Source of the DNA: an uncultured Succinatimonas sp.
GTDB taxonomy: Bacteria; Pseudomonadota; Gammaproteobacteria; Enterobacterales; Succinivibrionaceae
Direction: 5' to 3'
Assembly (NCBI GenBank): GCA_900552905.1
Contig: USBR01000007.1
Coordinates: 1 to 36,791, forward strand
Length of the DNA: 36,791 nucleotides
Every line of letters starts with the position of its first letter. Within the stretch, counting starts at the first letter, position 1. The notes under the pieces were generated by a model. It made no database searches, was not told where the DNA came from, and saw only the letters and a program-made list of their open reading frames with translations. The translations under genes and the position numbers were made by a program. This document shows positions 1 to 7,553 of the stretch, piece by piece.

Positions 1-90
1 CTGTACCCATTCCGAACACAGAAGTGAAATGCAGTCACGTCGATGGTAGTGCAACGTACGATTGTGTGAGAGTAGATCACCGCCAGGCTC
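1..90 (+). rRNA. rrf: 5S ribosomal RNA, 3' part (cut by window start)
   Basis: The sequence matches the 3' three quarters of bacterial 5S rRNA: the conserved loop region around CCGAACACAGAAGTGAAA, then CGATGGTAGT, then GAGAGTAG and a final GCCAGGCT that would pair with the missing 5' end. The 5' end lies before base 1. The exact 3' end (about 89-91) is estimated from that terminal helix. tRNA-Asp follows after about 11 bases, so this is the distal end of an rRNA operon, like the E. coli rrn operons that carry a distal tRNA-Asp. Confidence 0.93.
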
Positions 91-101
91 CTTATTGACG
101 C

Positions 102-178
102 GGAGCGGTAGTTCAGCTGGTTAGAATGCCTGCCTGTCACGCAGGAGGTCGCGGGTTCGATCCCCGTCCGTTCCGCCA
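102..178 (+). tRNA. tRNA-Asp (anticodon GTC)
   Basis: A 77-base cloverleaf with acceptor stem GGAGCGG / CCGTTCC (one wobble pair), D loop with TTCAGCTGGTTAGA, anticodon loop CTGTCAC, T loop GTTCGATCC, and an encoded 3' CCA. It closely matches E. coli tRNA-Asp. It is almost certainly processed from the rRNA precursor, since it lies 11 bases behind the 5S gene with no promoter between. Confidence 0.97.
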
Positions 179-192
179 ATCTCTTAGAAAAA

Positions 193-217
193 GGCCGGTT
201 TTAAACCGGTTTTTTTT
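193..217 (+). terminator. Rho-independent terminator of the rRNA/tRNA-Asp operon
   Basis: CCGG (195-198) pairs with CCGG (206-209), extended by TT/AA, and is followed by eight T residues (210-217). It lies 15 bases after tRNA-Asp, where an rrn operon should end. Confidence 0.85.
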
Positions 218-237
218 GCACCAAATTTCTTCTCGTA

Positions 238-269
238 TAAAAATTAGGTGAACCCGCAGATTCACCTTA
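238..269 (-). terminator. Terminator for the CinA-like gene (reverse strand)
   Basis: AGGTGAA (246-252) and TTCACCT (261-267) form a stem, extended by A/T pairs, around an eight-base loop. Read on the reverse strand it is followed by a T run (complement of A239-A243). It sits 9 bases past the stop codon of the reverse gene at 278. The forward strand also has a T-rich tail, so it may work both ways. Confidence 0.75.
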
Positions 270-277
270 ATTCTTAT

Positions 278-1447
278 TTATTCCTTAATCTCTGTAAGCG
301 TAGCGATCTCAGGCTTTAAGCTTACCTTGCCATCTTTTAGCAATTGCAAGAAGAGGATCTGCGCTATCAATGCATAAGCCTGCTTTTTCCTTGCCTTAAT
401 AGTGGCATTGATATTGACAAAAAACTTATATTGAAGATCTTTCTTATTGTTATATATGTAAATATTTGCTCCTGCTTCATGAGTGCCTTTATCTAAGATA
501 AGGGCATAGTCATGCTTATCAAAGTTGAGGCTTAAAACTAAACTTTCAGTGCACTGATGAGCCGTAGCGAGTACCGTCATATTGCTAATCTTTTGATTGA
601 GCTGCATACCGATAATGCCTTCACTGACATTATCAAAGATCGCAAGTGATCTTGTGTCGATAAGCTCTTTAATTTCTCTTTGAATATCGTCACTATCTTC
701 GCTATAGATGTAATTTTGCGCCAAAGCGGTGATCGTTTTTACTGCCTGAGTGAATTCAGTTTCCGTAGCTCCGTGAGCGATGATCTTAAGCTCGATGGTA
801 GGATAGTAAGAGCGATAACCGATGACAATATGTTCAGGTAGGGAGTAGTTGGCGATCTTATCTTGCAGTAAGGACTCGGAGATACCAAAGGTAAATAAAC
901 GCTTAACCTGTGTTTTGCTGTCATTGAGTATATGTTCTTGTAAATAAGGCTTAATGCCTAATTTAAACATCTCTTTAAATTCAGAAGGGACTCCTGGAGT
1001 AAAGAAGCACAGGGCTTGATTTATCTTGACCATATAGCCACAGGCAGTACCACAGGTATTATCAATAAAGGTCGCACCTTTAGGAATATAGGCCTGTTTT
1101 TTATTGCTCTCAGGCATGACGCGCTTATGGGCTTGATGCCACTGCAACATGCGCTGATACCAGTTATCTAAAAAGACGCTCTCGACACCGAGAGCTTTGC
1201 AGACGGCGTCGGTGGTGCAATCATCGGTGGTAGGGCCGAGACCGCCGTTGAAGAAGATGAGGTCGCAGTATTGTGATCTTTCTGTGAGGATGGCGGTTAG
1301 ATCATCGAGATTATCGCCAATAGTAGATCTTCTTTGTACCTGAATGCCCATATTTAATAATTCCTGACACAGCCAGGAGGCATTAGTATCATCGATCATG
1401 CCGGTAATCACTTCATCGCCGGTCGAGATAAGTTCAACTCTAATCAT
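278..1447 (-). CDS. yfaY: CinA-like protein, YfaY family (MoCF domain with degenerate C-terminal amidase-like domain)
   Basis: Predicted 389 residues, close to E. coli YfaY (about 400). Residues 1-170 form the molybdopterin-binding-like domain of CinA/COG1058: STGDEVITG at 8-16, then FNGGLGPTTDD and the FFTPGVPSEFKEM segment. The C-terminal 130 residues align in position with the CinA nicotinamide-nucleotide amidase domain, but the AESCTGG-type active-site motif of PncC is replaced by FDNVSEG, so deamidase activity is unlikely, as is assumed for YfaY. The N-terminal domain in CinA proteins has been linked to ADP-ribose or CoA-type pyrophosphatase activity; whether that holds here is not visible. 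The gene is single, with its own terminator at 238-269, and diverges from metA. The start MIRVELISTGDEV matches the family N-terminus. Confidence 0.85.
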   Translation of the reverse strand: MIRVELISTGDEVITGMIDDTNASWLCQELLNMGIQVQRRSTIGDNLDDLTAILTERSQYCDLIFFNGGLGPTTDDCTTDAVCKALGVESVFLDNWYQRMLQWHQAHKRVMPESNKKQAYIPKGATFIDNTCGTACGYMVKINQALCFFTPGVPSEFKEMFKLGIKPYLQEHILNDSKTQVKRLFTFGISESLLQDKIANYSLPEHIVIGYRSYYPTIELKIIAHGATETEFTQAVKTITALAQNYIYSEDSDDIQREIKELIDTRSLAIFDNVSEGIIGMQLNQKISNMTVLATAHQCTESLVLSLNFDKHDYALILDKGTHEAGANIYIYNNKKDLQYKFFVNINATIKARKKQAYALIAQILFLQLLKDGKVSLKPEIATLTEIKE

Positions 1448-1495
1448 AAAAAATCTTCTTTTTTCAAAGTGCTTAGAAATAGCTTTAGAGGTGGA

Positions 1496-1523
1496 TTGTG
1501 TTAGACTTTAGCAACTATATAAC
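1496..1523 (+). promoter_or_regulatory. Possible metA promoter
   Basis: TTGTGT (1496-1501) and TATAAC (1518-1523) are 16 bases apart in the 100-base divergent spacer. The match is moderate and I saw no clear MetJ box array or S-adenosylmethionine riboswitch. metA itself (ATG 1548) lacks a good Shine-Dalgarno sequence. Confidence 0.35.
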
Positions 1524-1547
1524 ACAAAAATACATGGTTTATCGCTT

Positions 1548-2459
1548 ATGCCTATAAATATCCCTAATGGCTTACCGGCAACAACGGTTTTAACTGCTGA
1601 AGAAGTCTTCGTTATGACTGAGGATCGTGCTATCCATCAAGATATCCGTCCTTTAGAGCTCTTATTTTTAAACTTAATGCCGAAGAAGATTAATACCGAA
1701 ATTCAGTTCATGCGCAGATTGTCAAATTCACCCTTACAGGTGAATATCACCTTATTGCGTGTAGACAATCACGAAAGCCGCAATACGCCACAGCAGCATT
1801 TAGATACCTTTTATAAGAATTTTGATGATGTAAAGGACAAGCGCTTTGACGGTATGATTATCACAGGTGCGCCTTTAGATCAAAAGCAGTTTTCCGATGT
1901 AACCTATTGGGATCGTTTAGAGCGTATCATCACTTGGAGTGCTAAAAACGTAACCTCCACTTTATTCTCCTGCTGGGGTGTAGCGGCAGCCTTAAAAGTT
2001 TTCTATGGCATGGATATTATTTTCTCTGACAATAAACTTTCAGGCGTCTTCCCAGTAGAGCGTTCTCACAGCAACGATACTTTAATTCGCGGTTTTGATG
2101 ATACTTTCTTAGCCCCGTTCTCGCGTTTTTGCGAGTTCCCGACCCGTCTAATTAAGCAAAAAACCGATCTGAAGATTTTAGCTCAAAGCGAGAAGACCGG
2201 TATGTACTTAGGTGTATCTCCGGATCGTCGTCAGGTTTATGTCACCGGTCATCCTGAATATGATGCTACTACTTTAGCTGATGAATATCGTCGCGATCTG
2301 CTGGCAGGAAAAAATCCGGTCATTCCCTTTAATTATTTCCCAGGAGATGATCCTGCTGAAGATCCAAGCTGTAAGTGGAGATCGCACTCTTCCATTTTGT
2401 TTGCGAACTGGCTTAATTACTACCTGTATCAGTTAACGCCGTATAACCTCTACGCTTAG
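1548..2459 (+). CDS. metA: Homoserine O-acyltransferase (MetA)
   Basis: 303 residues; E. coli MetA has 309. It acylates L-homoserine from an acyl-CoA, the first committed step of methionine synthesis in the cytoplasm. The catalytic triad is at the E. coli positions: Cys142 in SCWGVAAAL, with His235 and Glu237 in GHPEYD. KSHAx-type binding regions, LNLMPKKI (41-48) and WRSHSSILFANWLNYY near the C-terminus, are conserved. Residue 111, the reported acyl-specificity switch, is Asp in TGAPLDQKQF, whereas E. coli has Gly (succinyl) and Bacillus cereus Glu (acetyl). The acyl donor is therefore uncertain: the family name suggests succinyl-CoA, the acidic residue suggests acetyl-CoA. The gene stands alone, diverging from the CinA-like gene and 98 bases ahead of murA. 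Confidence 0.95.
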   Translation: MPINIPNGLPATTVLTAEEVFVMTEDRAIHQDIRPLELLFLNLMPKKINTEIQFMRRLSNSPLQVNITLLRVDNHESRNTPQQHLDTFYKNFDDVKDKRFDGMIITGAPLDQKQFSDVTYWDRLERIITWSAKNVTSTLFSCWGVAAALKVFYGMDIIFSDNKLSGVFPVERSHSNDTLIRGFDDTFLAPFSRFCEFPTRLIKQKTDLKILAQSEKTGMYLGVSPDRRQVYVTGHPEYDATTLADEYRRDLLAGKNPVIPFNYFPGDDPAEDPSCKWRSHSSILFANWLNYYLYQLTPYNLYA

Positions 2460-2508
2460 AGGAATTATTTTTAGCTTAATTCGTGATAAAGTGCAAAAAA
2501 AAGCCACT

Positions 2509-2537
2509 TTGCTAGTAAAATAACACGACTTTAACTA
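2509..2537 (+). promoter_or_regulatory. Possible murA-murB-birA promoter
   Basis: TTGCTA (2509-2514) and TAACTA (2532-2537) lie 17 bases apart, 20 bases upstream of the murA GTG. Just before it AAAGTG (2488-2493) and CACTTT (2505-2510) form an inverted repeat around an A-rich loop. Neither is strong; the A-rich loop without a T tail makes it a poor terminator for metA. Confidence 0.35.
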
Positions 2538-2557
2538 ATTTATCCAAGGTAATTACA

Positions 2558-3838
2558 GTGGCTCCTTTTAAAACAGCAAAATTTAAAATTGAAGGTGGTA
2601 AACCCTTAGACGGTGAGATCCGAATTTCCGGTGCAAAGAATGCTGCCTTACCGATATTATTAGCAACTATTCTGACTGCTGATGAGGTGGTCTTGCATAA
2701 TGTTCCGGATTTAGCTGATGTTAAAACTAGCTTTGAACTTTTAAAGCAGTTAGGAAAGGAATGTCACTACGATAATACTACCGGTACTGCTGTAATCTCT
2801 AAGGCGGTAACTGCTAAGGTGGCCTCCTATGAGCTCGTGAAGACCATGCGTGCCTCTATTATGGCTTTAGGCCCCTTGACGGCCTTTTTAGGTGAGGCAG
2901 CAGTATCCTTACCGGGTGGTTGCGCTATTGGTGCTCGTCCTGTCGATCTGCACATCAAAGGGATGCAGGCTTTAGGTGCAAGCATCAACCTCGATGATGG
3001 TTATATCAAGGCCTTAGCTCCTAATGCTAAGCGTTTGATTGGCGGTCAGATCGTCATGGATAAGGTCTCAGTTACCGGTACTGAAAATCTGATGATGGCT
3101 GCAAGCTTAGCTACGGGCGAGACTATTATTGAAAATGCCGCCTTAGAGCCTGAGGTGGTAGATTTAGCTATTTTCCTGCGGAGTATGGGTGCTAAGATTA
3201 AAGGTGAGGGTACCTCCCGTATTTGCATTGAAGGCGTAGCGAGATTACATGGCTGTGAGTATACTGTAGTTGCCGATCGTATTGAGGCTGGTACTTATCT
3301 TATCGCTGGTATTGCCACTCACGGTATTGTCAGATGCTTAAATACTCTGCCGTCCTCTATGGATGTATTATTACAGAAATTAAAGCAGGCTAATGCCATT
3401 ATTGATATTGACGGTACCACCATTACCGCCGACATGCGCAATCGCCAGATTAGACCGGTAGATATTGTCACTGCCCCGCACCCGGGTTTTCCGACTGATA
3501 TGCAGGCACAGTTTACGGTCTTAAATGCCTTAGCCGCAGGTGTCAGCTCTGTTACTGAGACTATTTTTGAAAACCGCTTTATGCATATTGCCGAGCTCAA
3601 TCGCATGGGCGCCCATTTGGAGATCCGCGGCAATGTCGTGATTTGCTCAGGGGTTGAGCAACTTAAGGGGGCTCAGGTCATGTCCTCAGATTTGCGAGCC
3701 TCTGCAAGTTTGGTAATTGCTGGTTTAGCCGCTAGCGGAACTACCATTGTCGATCGCATCTACCATATGGATCGCGGTTATGAGCATATTGAAACTAAGA
3801 TTAGAAGCTTAGGTGGAACCATCGACCGAATTTATTAA
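2558..3838 (+). CDS. murA: UDP-N-acetylglucosamine 1-carboxyvinyltransferase (MurA)
   Basis: 426 residues (E. coli 419). It transfers enolpyruvate from phosphoenolpyruvate to UDP-GlcNAc, the first committed step of peptidoglycan synthesis. The inside-out alpha/beta barrel signatures are present: SGAKNAALP with Lys27 and Asn28, the active-site loop GGCAIGARPVD with Cys122 (Cys115 in E. coli, the residue fosfomycin alkylates), and HPGFPTDMQAQF carrying the catalytic Asp. Because Cys is retained, the enzyme should be fosfomycin-sensitive. The start is GTG at 2558 with AAGG 7 bases upstream; the protein begins a few residues longer than E. coli. murB follows after 2 bases, so murA, murB and birA look like one transcript, pairing the two steps that make UDP-MurNAc. 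E. coli does not keep murA at this locus. Confidence 0.97.
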   Translation: MAPFKTAKFKIEGGKPLDGEIRISGAKNAALPILLATILTADEVVLHNVPDLADVKTSFELLKQLGKECHYDNTTGTAVISKAVTAKVASYELVKTMRASIMALGPLTAFLGEAAVSLPGGCAIGARPVDLHIKGMQALGASINLDDGYIKALAPNAKRLIGGQIVMDKVSVTGTENLMMAASLATGETIIENAALEPEVVDLAIFLRSMGAKIKGEGTSRICIEGVARLHGCEYTVVADRIEAGTYLIAGIATHGIVRCLNTLPSSMDVLLQKLKQANAIIDIDGTTITADMRNRQIRPVDIVTAPHPGFPTDMQAQFTVLNALAAGVSSVTETIFENRFMHIAELNRMGAHLEIRGNVVICSGVEQLKGAQVMSSDLRASASLVIAGLAASGTTIVDRIYHMDRGYEHIETKIRSLGGTIDRIY

Positions 3839-3840
3839 AA

Positions 3841-4836
3841 ATGTTTGATCTCTGTCCCTACAATACCTTTGGTTTACATGTACAGGCCACCGAAGGCCGC
3901 TTAATTAGCTGTATTGATGATCTCAAAACTGCTGATGCCGATCATTGCATTATTATCGGCCGTGGCAGTGATGTACTCTTTACCGATGATTATGAGGGCA
4001 CAGCCCTCATCAACGATATTCGCGATCTCAATATTACTCAGGATGGCGATGAATATATTGTCGAAGCTGGTGGTGGTTTGGTATTAGACGATCTGATCTT
4101 AGATCTCTTAAAAACAGGTATTTGCGGCTTAGAAAATCTCTCAGCAATTCCTGGTACTGTGGGAGCTGCCCCGGTACAAAATATCGGTGCCTATGGCGTG
4201 GAGATCGGCTCTTTAATTGAGAAAGTCGAGTGTTATGATCTGCGCCGTCACTGTGTAGAGTCTTTCTCAGCTGCGGACTGTCAATTCGGTTATCGTACTT
4301 CTTATTTTAAAACTCACCCTGAGCGCAAGCTCTTTATTACCAAGGTGGTCTTTCGCTTGCACTCTATTTTCAAGCCAGTTTTAACCTATAAAGGCCTTAA
4401 TGGGGTGAACTTAGAGGATGCCTTAGAGGTGCGTGAACGCGTGATCGCTTTGCGACGCGAAAAGCTTCCGGATCCTAATGATATCGGTAATGCTGGTTGT
4501 TTCTTTAAAAATCCGATTGTGACTACTGAGTTTGCTGAGAAATTAGCCCAAAGCTATGAGCAGATGCCGGTATATCAAGCCGCAGATAATATGTGTAAAT
4601 TAGCCGCGGGCTGGCTTATCGATAGATCTGGCTGTCGTGGCCTTTGTCATGGTAATGTCGGCACTTGGAATAATCAGGCTTTGGTAATTGTCAATTATGG
4701 CAATGCTCGCCCGCACGAGATCGTTTCCTTAGCTAAGTATATTCAAAGCGAGGTAGCCATGAAATTTGGGGTCGATCTCGAGCCTGAGGTTAGAATCTTT
4801 GGCCGTCAAGGTGAGATTACCTGGGAGAAATTGTGA
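3841..4836 (+). CDS. murB: UDP-N-acetylenolpyruvoylglucosamine reductase (MurB, type I)
   Basis: 331 residues (E. coli 342). A FAD- and NADPH-dependent enzyme that reduces the MurA product to UDP-MurNAc. The FAD-binding region includes IIGRGSDVLF (38-47) and the glycine-rich LENLSAIPGTVGAAPVQNIGAYG (residues 97-119). Catalytic Arg is Arg152 in YRTSYF and the C-terminal Glu is in LEPEVRIFG. The general-acid Ser of E. coli (Ser229, in GSFFKNP) is Cys220 here (AGCFFKNP). The length and the YRTS region identify the type I enzyme. murA ends 2 bases before the ATG, and the stop TGA overlaps the birA GTG start (GTGA), so murA-murB-birA are probably translationally coupled. Confidence 0.97.
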   Translation: MFDLCPYNTFGLHVQATEGRLISCIDDLKTADADHCIIIGRGSDVLFTDDYEGTALINDIRDLNITQDGDEYIVEAGGGLVLDDLILDLLKTGICGLENLSAIPGTVGAAPVQNIGAYGVEIGSLIEKVECYDLRRHCVESFSAADCQFGYRTSYFKTHPERKLFITKVVFRLHSIFKPVLTYKGLNGVNLEDALEVRERVIALRREKLPDPNDIGNAGCFFKNPIVTTEFAEKLAQSYEQMPVYQAADNMCKLAAGWLIDRSGCRGLCHGNVGTWNNQALVIVNYGNARPHEIVSLAKYIQSEVAMKFGVDLEPEVRIFGRQGEITWEKL

Positions 4837-5768
4837 TTTCTAAGGTTTTAGAGCTAGTGCGGCTAGTATCGCAGTTGACGCATGATTTAAGCCTTCAGAA
4901 ATTAGCTAGCTCGTTAAAGCTTAATGAAGCAGAGCTCTATGAGCTTTTACAGGTATTAAAGGATCTAAATTTAGATTTTTCCCTTGAAGATCAAAAATTT
5001 CATTTATTAGAGTCAATTGAGCCTTTAGATGCGGCTTATATCTATAAAAAAGTTAAAGGTCGTGGCCGCGTGGAGGTTATCGATAGCATTGACTCTACTA
5101 ATACTGAATTATTAAGACGTGTCTTTAATCTCGGCTCGGGAGATTGCCTGATTGCCGAATATCAAAGTGCTGCGCGGGGACGACGCGAACGCAAATGGCA
5201 GGGAGCCTTAGGAAGGCAAGTTACCTTATCTTTAAGCTGGGAGTTTGCCTCTTTAGAAGCTTTAACCTTATTGTCAGTGGCAGTAGGTGTTGAAATTGCT
5301 CAAGCTCTTGAAGCTTATGGCTTTTTAGGTCTTAAGGTAAAGTGGCCAAACGATCTCTATTGGCACGATGGTAAGTTAGGTGGCATCTTAGTGGAAACTC
5401 GCCCGCGGGGCCAATCCATTATGGCTATTATCGGTGTGGGTATAAATTTAAAAGACCTTCCTGTGCATAATGAGCGCTATCACAGTACCTCTTTAGACAG
5501 TATCGGTAAAGAAATTTCCCGTAATGATTTAGCTGTTTTAATTATCGATGCTTTAAGACGCGCCTGCTTTAAGGTCGCTTCCGGATCAAGATCTTGTTAT
5601 ATAGAGCTTTTATCTAAGCGTGACTATTTAAGTGGTAAAGAGGTAAGAATTGATACTGGCAATCAGATTTTTTTAGGTCTAGTTTTAGGTATCAATGATA
5701 AAGGCGAACTTTTATTAAAAGAAAAAAGCGGCCATATTTTAAATATAGCCGCCGGACAATTTATTTAG
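4833..5768 (+). CDS. birA: Biotin--[acetyl-CoA-carboxylase] ligase / biotin operon repressor (BirA)
   Basis: 311 residues (E. coli 321). It activates biotin to biotinyl-5'-AMP and attaches it to the biotin carboxyl carrier protein. Residues 1-60 resemble the winged-helix DNA-binding domain, so a repressor role is possible. The ligase core follows: VIDSIDSTN (83-90), the biotin-binding loop ARGRRE (114-119) where E. coli has GRGRRG, the catalytic Lys170 in VKWPNDLYW, and GKLGGILVE. Two glycines of the canonical loop are changed (to Ala and Glu), which could alter biotinyl-AMP retention. The GTG start overlaps the murB stop by 4 bases. The gene converges on coaA, sharing 4 bases, and its last 40 bases also encode the reverse-strand coaA terminator. 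murB-birA next to reversed coaA is the E. coli arrangement. Confidence 0.94.
   Translation: MISKVLELVRLVSQLTHDLSLQKLASSLKLNEAELYELLQVLKDLNLDFSLEDQKFHLLESIEPLDAAYIYKKVKGRGRVEVIDSIDSTNTELLRRVFNLGSGDCLIAEYQSAARGRRERKWQGALGRQVTLSLSWEFASLEALTLLSVAVGVEIAQALEAYGFLGLKVKWPNDLYWHDGKLGGILVETRPRGQSIMAIIGVGINLKDLPVHNERYHSTSLDSIGKEISRNDLAVLIIDALRRACFKVASGSRSCYIELLSKRDYLSGKEVRIDTGNQIFLGLVLGINDKGELLLKEKSGHILNIAAGQFI
5722..5752 (-). terminator. coaA terminator embedded in the 3' end of birA
   Basis: Bases 5728-5739 and 5741-5752 are complementary over 11 of 12 pairs (GCGGC outer, ATATTT inner). On the reverse strand the stem is followed by six T residues (complement of A5722-A5727), then more T-rich sequence. 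On the forward strand no T run follows. It lies 13 bases past the coaA stop, inside birA coding sequence. Confidence 0.82.
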
Positions 5769-6715
5769 CGACGCAGATACACTTCTTCAATGCAGTGATT
5801 GCTACCTTTCTTTAAGATGAGATTAGCGCGATTGCGACAAGGCTGAATATTTTCAACTAAATTGACGTGATTGACGGCCTCCCAAATCAGTTTGGCCATA
5901 GCGATAGCCTGCTCTTCAGGGATGCGGGCATATTTATGGAAATAGCAGGTTGGATCGTCAAAGGTCTTCTCTCTTAATTTTAAGAAGCGGTCTATATACC
6001 ATTTCAAAAGATTATCTTCCTCGGCATCGACATAGATGGAATAATCGATAAAATCAGAGATAAAGGCGCGATTGCGATATTCAGGATAATCAGCGCCGTT
6101 TTGCAAGACATTCACACCTTCAACAATCAAGACATTGGGTCTATCGACAATAGTATAGGTATCAGGCACAACGTCATAGGTCAGATGGGAGTAGACCGGA
6201 GCTTTGAGATTTGGCTTGCCTTCTTTTACATCTAATAAGAAAGAAATCAGCTTTTTTACATCATAAGAGATCGGAAAGCCCTTGCGGCTCATGATCATCT
6301 TCTTATTTAAGACACTGTTTGGATATAAAAAGCCGTCAGTGGTGATCATGGCAACTTTAGGATGGCAGGGCCAAGATTTGATTAGCTCATGCAATAATCT
6401 AGCTGTAGTCGTCTTACCTACGGATACCGGGCCTGAGATCGAGATGATAAAAGGTACCGATTCCATCGATTTGCCTAAAAATTTTTGAATAATCGCCAAG
6501 CGGTCGTGACGGGAGATATAGTACATGCGCAATAACGAGGATAGGGGCATGTAAATACGATTAACTTCTTCAATTGAGAGTTTATCGTTAAAGGCGACGT
6601 ATTTTTTTAAGTCCTCTTCCTTGATGGTCATCTTGTCACTGGAGTGCTTAAACGTAGACCAGGTTTCGGCATCGAATTTAACAAAAGGTGAGAGGATGCT
6701 ATTACTATCAGCCAT
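5765..6715 (-). CDS. coaA: Pantothenate kinase, type I (CoaA)
   Basis: ATP-dependent phosphorylation of pantothenate, the first and rate-setting step of coenzyme A synthesis. 316 residues from the chosen ATG at 6715, the same length as E. coli CoaA and aligned with its N-terminus (SPFVKFD against TPYLQFD). An ATG at 6733 would add six residues (MEHCTL); the GGAG within those bases can act as ribosome binding site for the shorter form, though 12 bases away. Key features are the P-loop GPVSVGKTT (95-103), ITTDGFLYPN, SRKGFPISYD, PVYSHLTYDVVPD and a C-terminal YFHKYA block. It converges on birA, overlapping it by 4 bases, as its neighbour does in E. coli without overlap. Its upstream spacer to the tRNA promoter is about 500 bases of A/T-rich DNA. 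Confidence 0.95.
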   Translation of the reverse strand: MADSNSILSPFVKFDAETWSTFKHSSDKMTIKEEDLKKYVAFNDKLSIEEVNRIYMPLSSLLRMYYISRHDRLAIIQKFLGKSMESVPFIISISGPVSVGKTTTARLLHELIKSWPCHPKVAMITTDGFLYPNSVLNKKMIMSRKGFPISYDVKKLISFLLDVKEGKPNLKAPVYSHLTYDVVPDTYTIVDRPNVLIVEGVNVLQNGADYPEYRNRAFISDFIDYSIYVDAEEDNLLKWYIDRFLKLREKTFDDPTCYFHKYARIPEEQAIAMAKLIWEAVNHVNLVENIQPCRNRANLILKKGSNHCIEEVYLRR

Positions 6716-7196
6716 GAGCGTGCAGTGCTCCATTCTTTATAAATTATTATTAAAGCCTAAGGCGCAAATCCGCCATTTTGGGTAAGGCGATTTTACTATA
6801 TTAAAACTATTTGGGCTTAAATCATCTATTTATGCGCCAATAAAGAGATCTAATCAACAATATAAAAGCCTAAAAAAATAAAATTTAGCCAAAAAATTAA
6901 GATCAAAAATTTCTCTTTAGAAAGAATTGAGAGGGGATAGCGTTCTTAATTAAAAAATAAAATGTGATTTAGATCAAAGTTTTTTTATGGATTGATATAT
7001 TTTTATAAAGATAAAAGGCTTTGTTTACATAATTTAATGCGTAAAAAGCTTTGATTTTAGGCAAAATTTTAGCTAAAAATAGGAAAGTTACTGATTTTTC
7101 TAGAAAAAATTCAAAAAAAAATATTTTATAACTTATTGAAATATAAAGATATTTTTAAAAAGTTAAAAATTTTTTAAAAAAAATTAAAAAAAACAC
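6716..7196. other. A/T-rich spacer upstream of the tRNA-tuf promoter
   Basis: About 480 bases without a credible gene. It should hold the reverse promoter of coaA, but I cannot place it with confidence. From about 7085 to 7196 it is almost pure A/T with repeated A and T tracts abutting the -35 of the tRNA promoter, resembling an extended UP element or intrinsically curved DNA. No hairpin, repeat or RNA gene stood out. Confidence 0.5.
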
Positions 7197-7225
7197 TTGC
7201 AAAGCCTAGGTGAGTTTATTATTAT
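7197..7225 (+). promoter_or_regulatory. Strong sigma70 promoter of the tRNA-Tyr/Gly-tuf operon
   Basis: TTGCAA (7197-7202), a 17-base spacer, and TATTAT (7220-7225). The following bases AGCACCGC are GC-rich, like the discriminator of stringently controlled stable-RNA promoters. An A/T-tract region lies immediately upstream. Expected transcription start near 7232, 53 bases before tRNA-Tyr. Confidence 0.85.
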
Positions 7226-7284
7226 AGCACCGCTTTCACTGATTACCTCTGTGAAAACAGTTGGTCCGGAGACGGGTCAATTAT

Positions 7285-7369
<85 letters not shown>

Positions 7370-7412
7370 CTTCCCTTTTATTTTTTCTCCGGTTCATCAT
7401 AGAATTTTTAAT

Positions 7413-7487
7413 GCGGGCATCGTATAATGGTTATTACCCGAGCCTTCCAAGCTTGAGATACGGGTTCGATTCCCGCTGCCCGCTCCA
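7413..7487 (+). tRNA. tRNA-Gly (anticodon TCC)
   Basis: 75-base cloverleaf: acceptor GCGGGCA / TGCCCGC, anticodon loop CTTCCAA, T loop GTTCGATTC, then TCCA. It corresponds to E. coli glyT. The two tRNA-Thr genes that flank this pair in E. coli (thrU, thrT) are absent: tuf starts 66 bases downstream and the 5' leader of tRNA-Tyr is too short. Confidence 0.97.
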
Positions 7488-7553
7488 GTAATCTTTTTTA
7501 TTTTCTGTGAGCGTTTCTTCGCATCTTGTTCACAAATAGGATAATTTAAAAAA

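Noticed and set aside
1448-1547. Riboswitch or MetJ operator before metA
   Set aside because: The spacer is only 100 bases, shows no S-adenosylmethionine riboswitch structure, and has no tandem AGACGTCT-like boxes.
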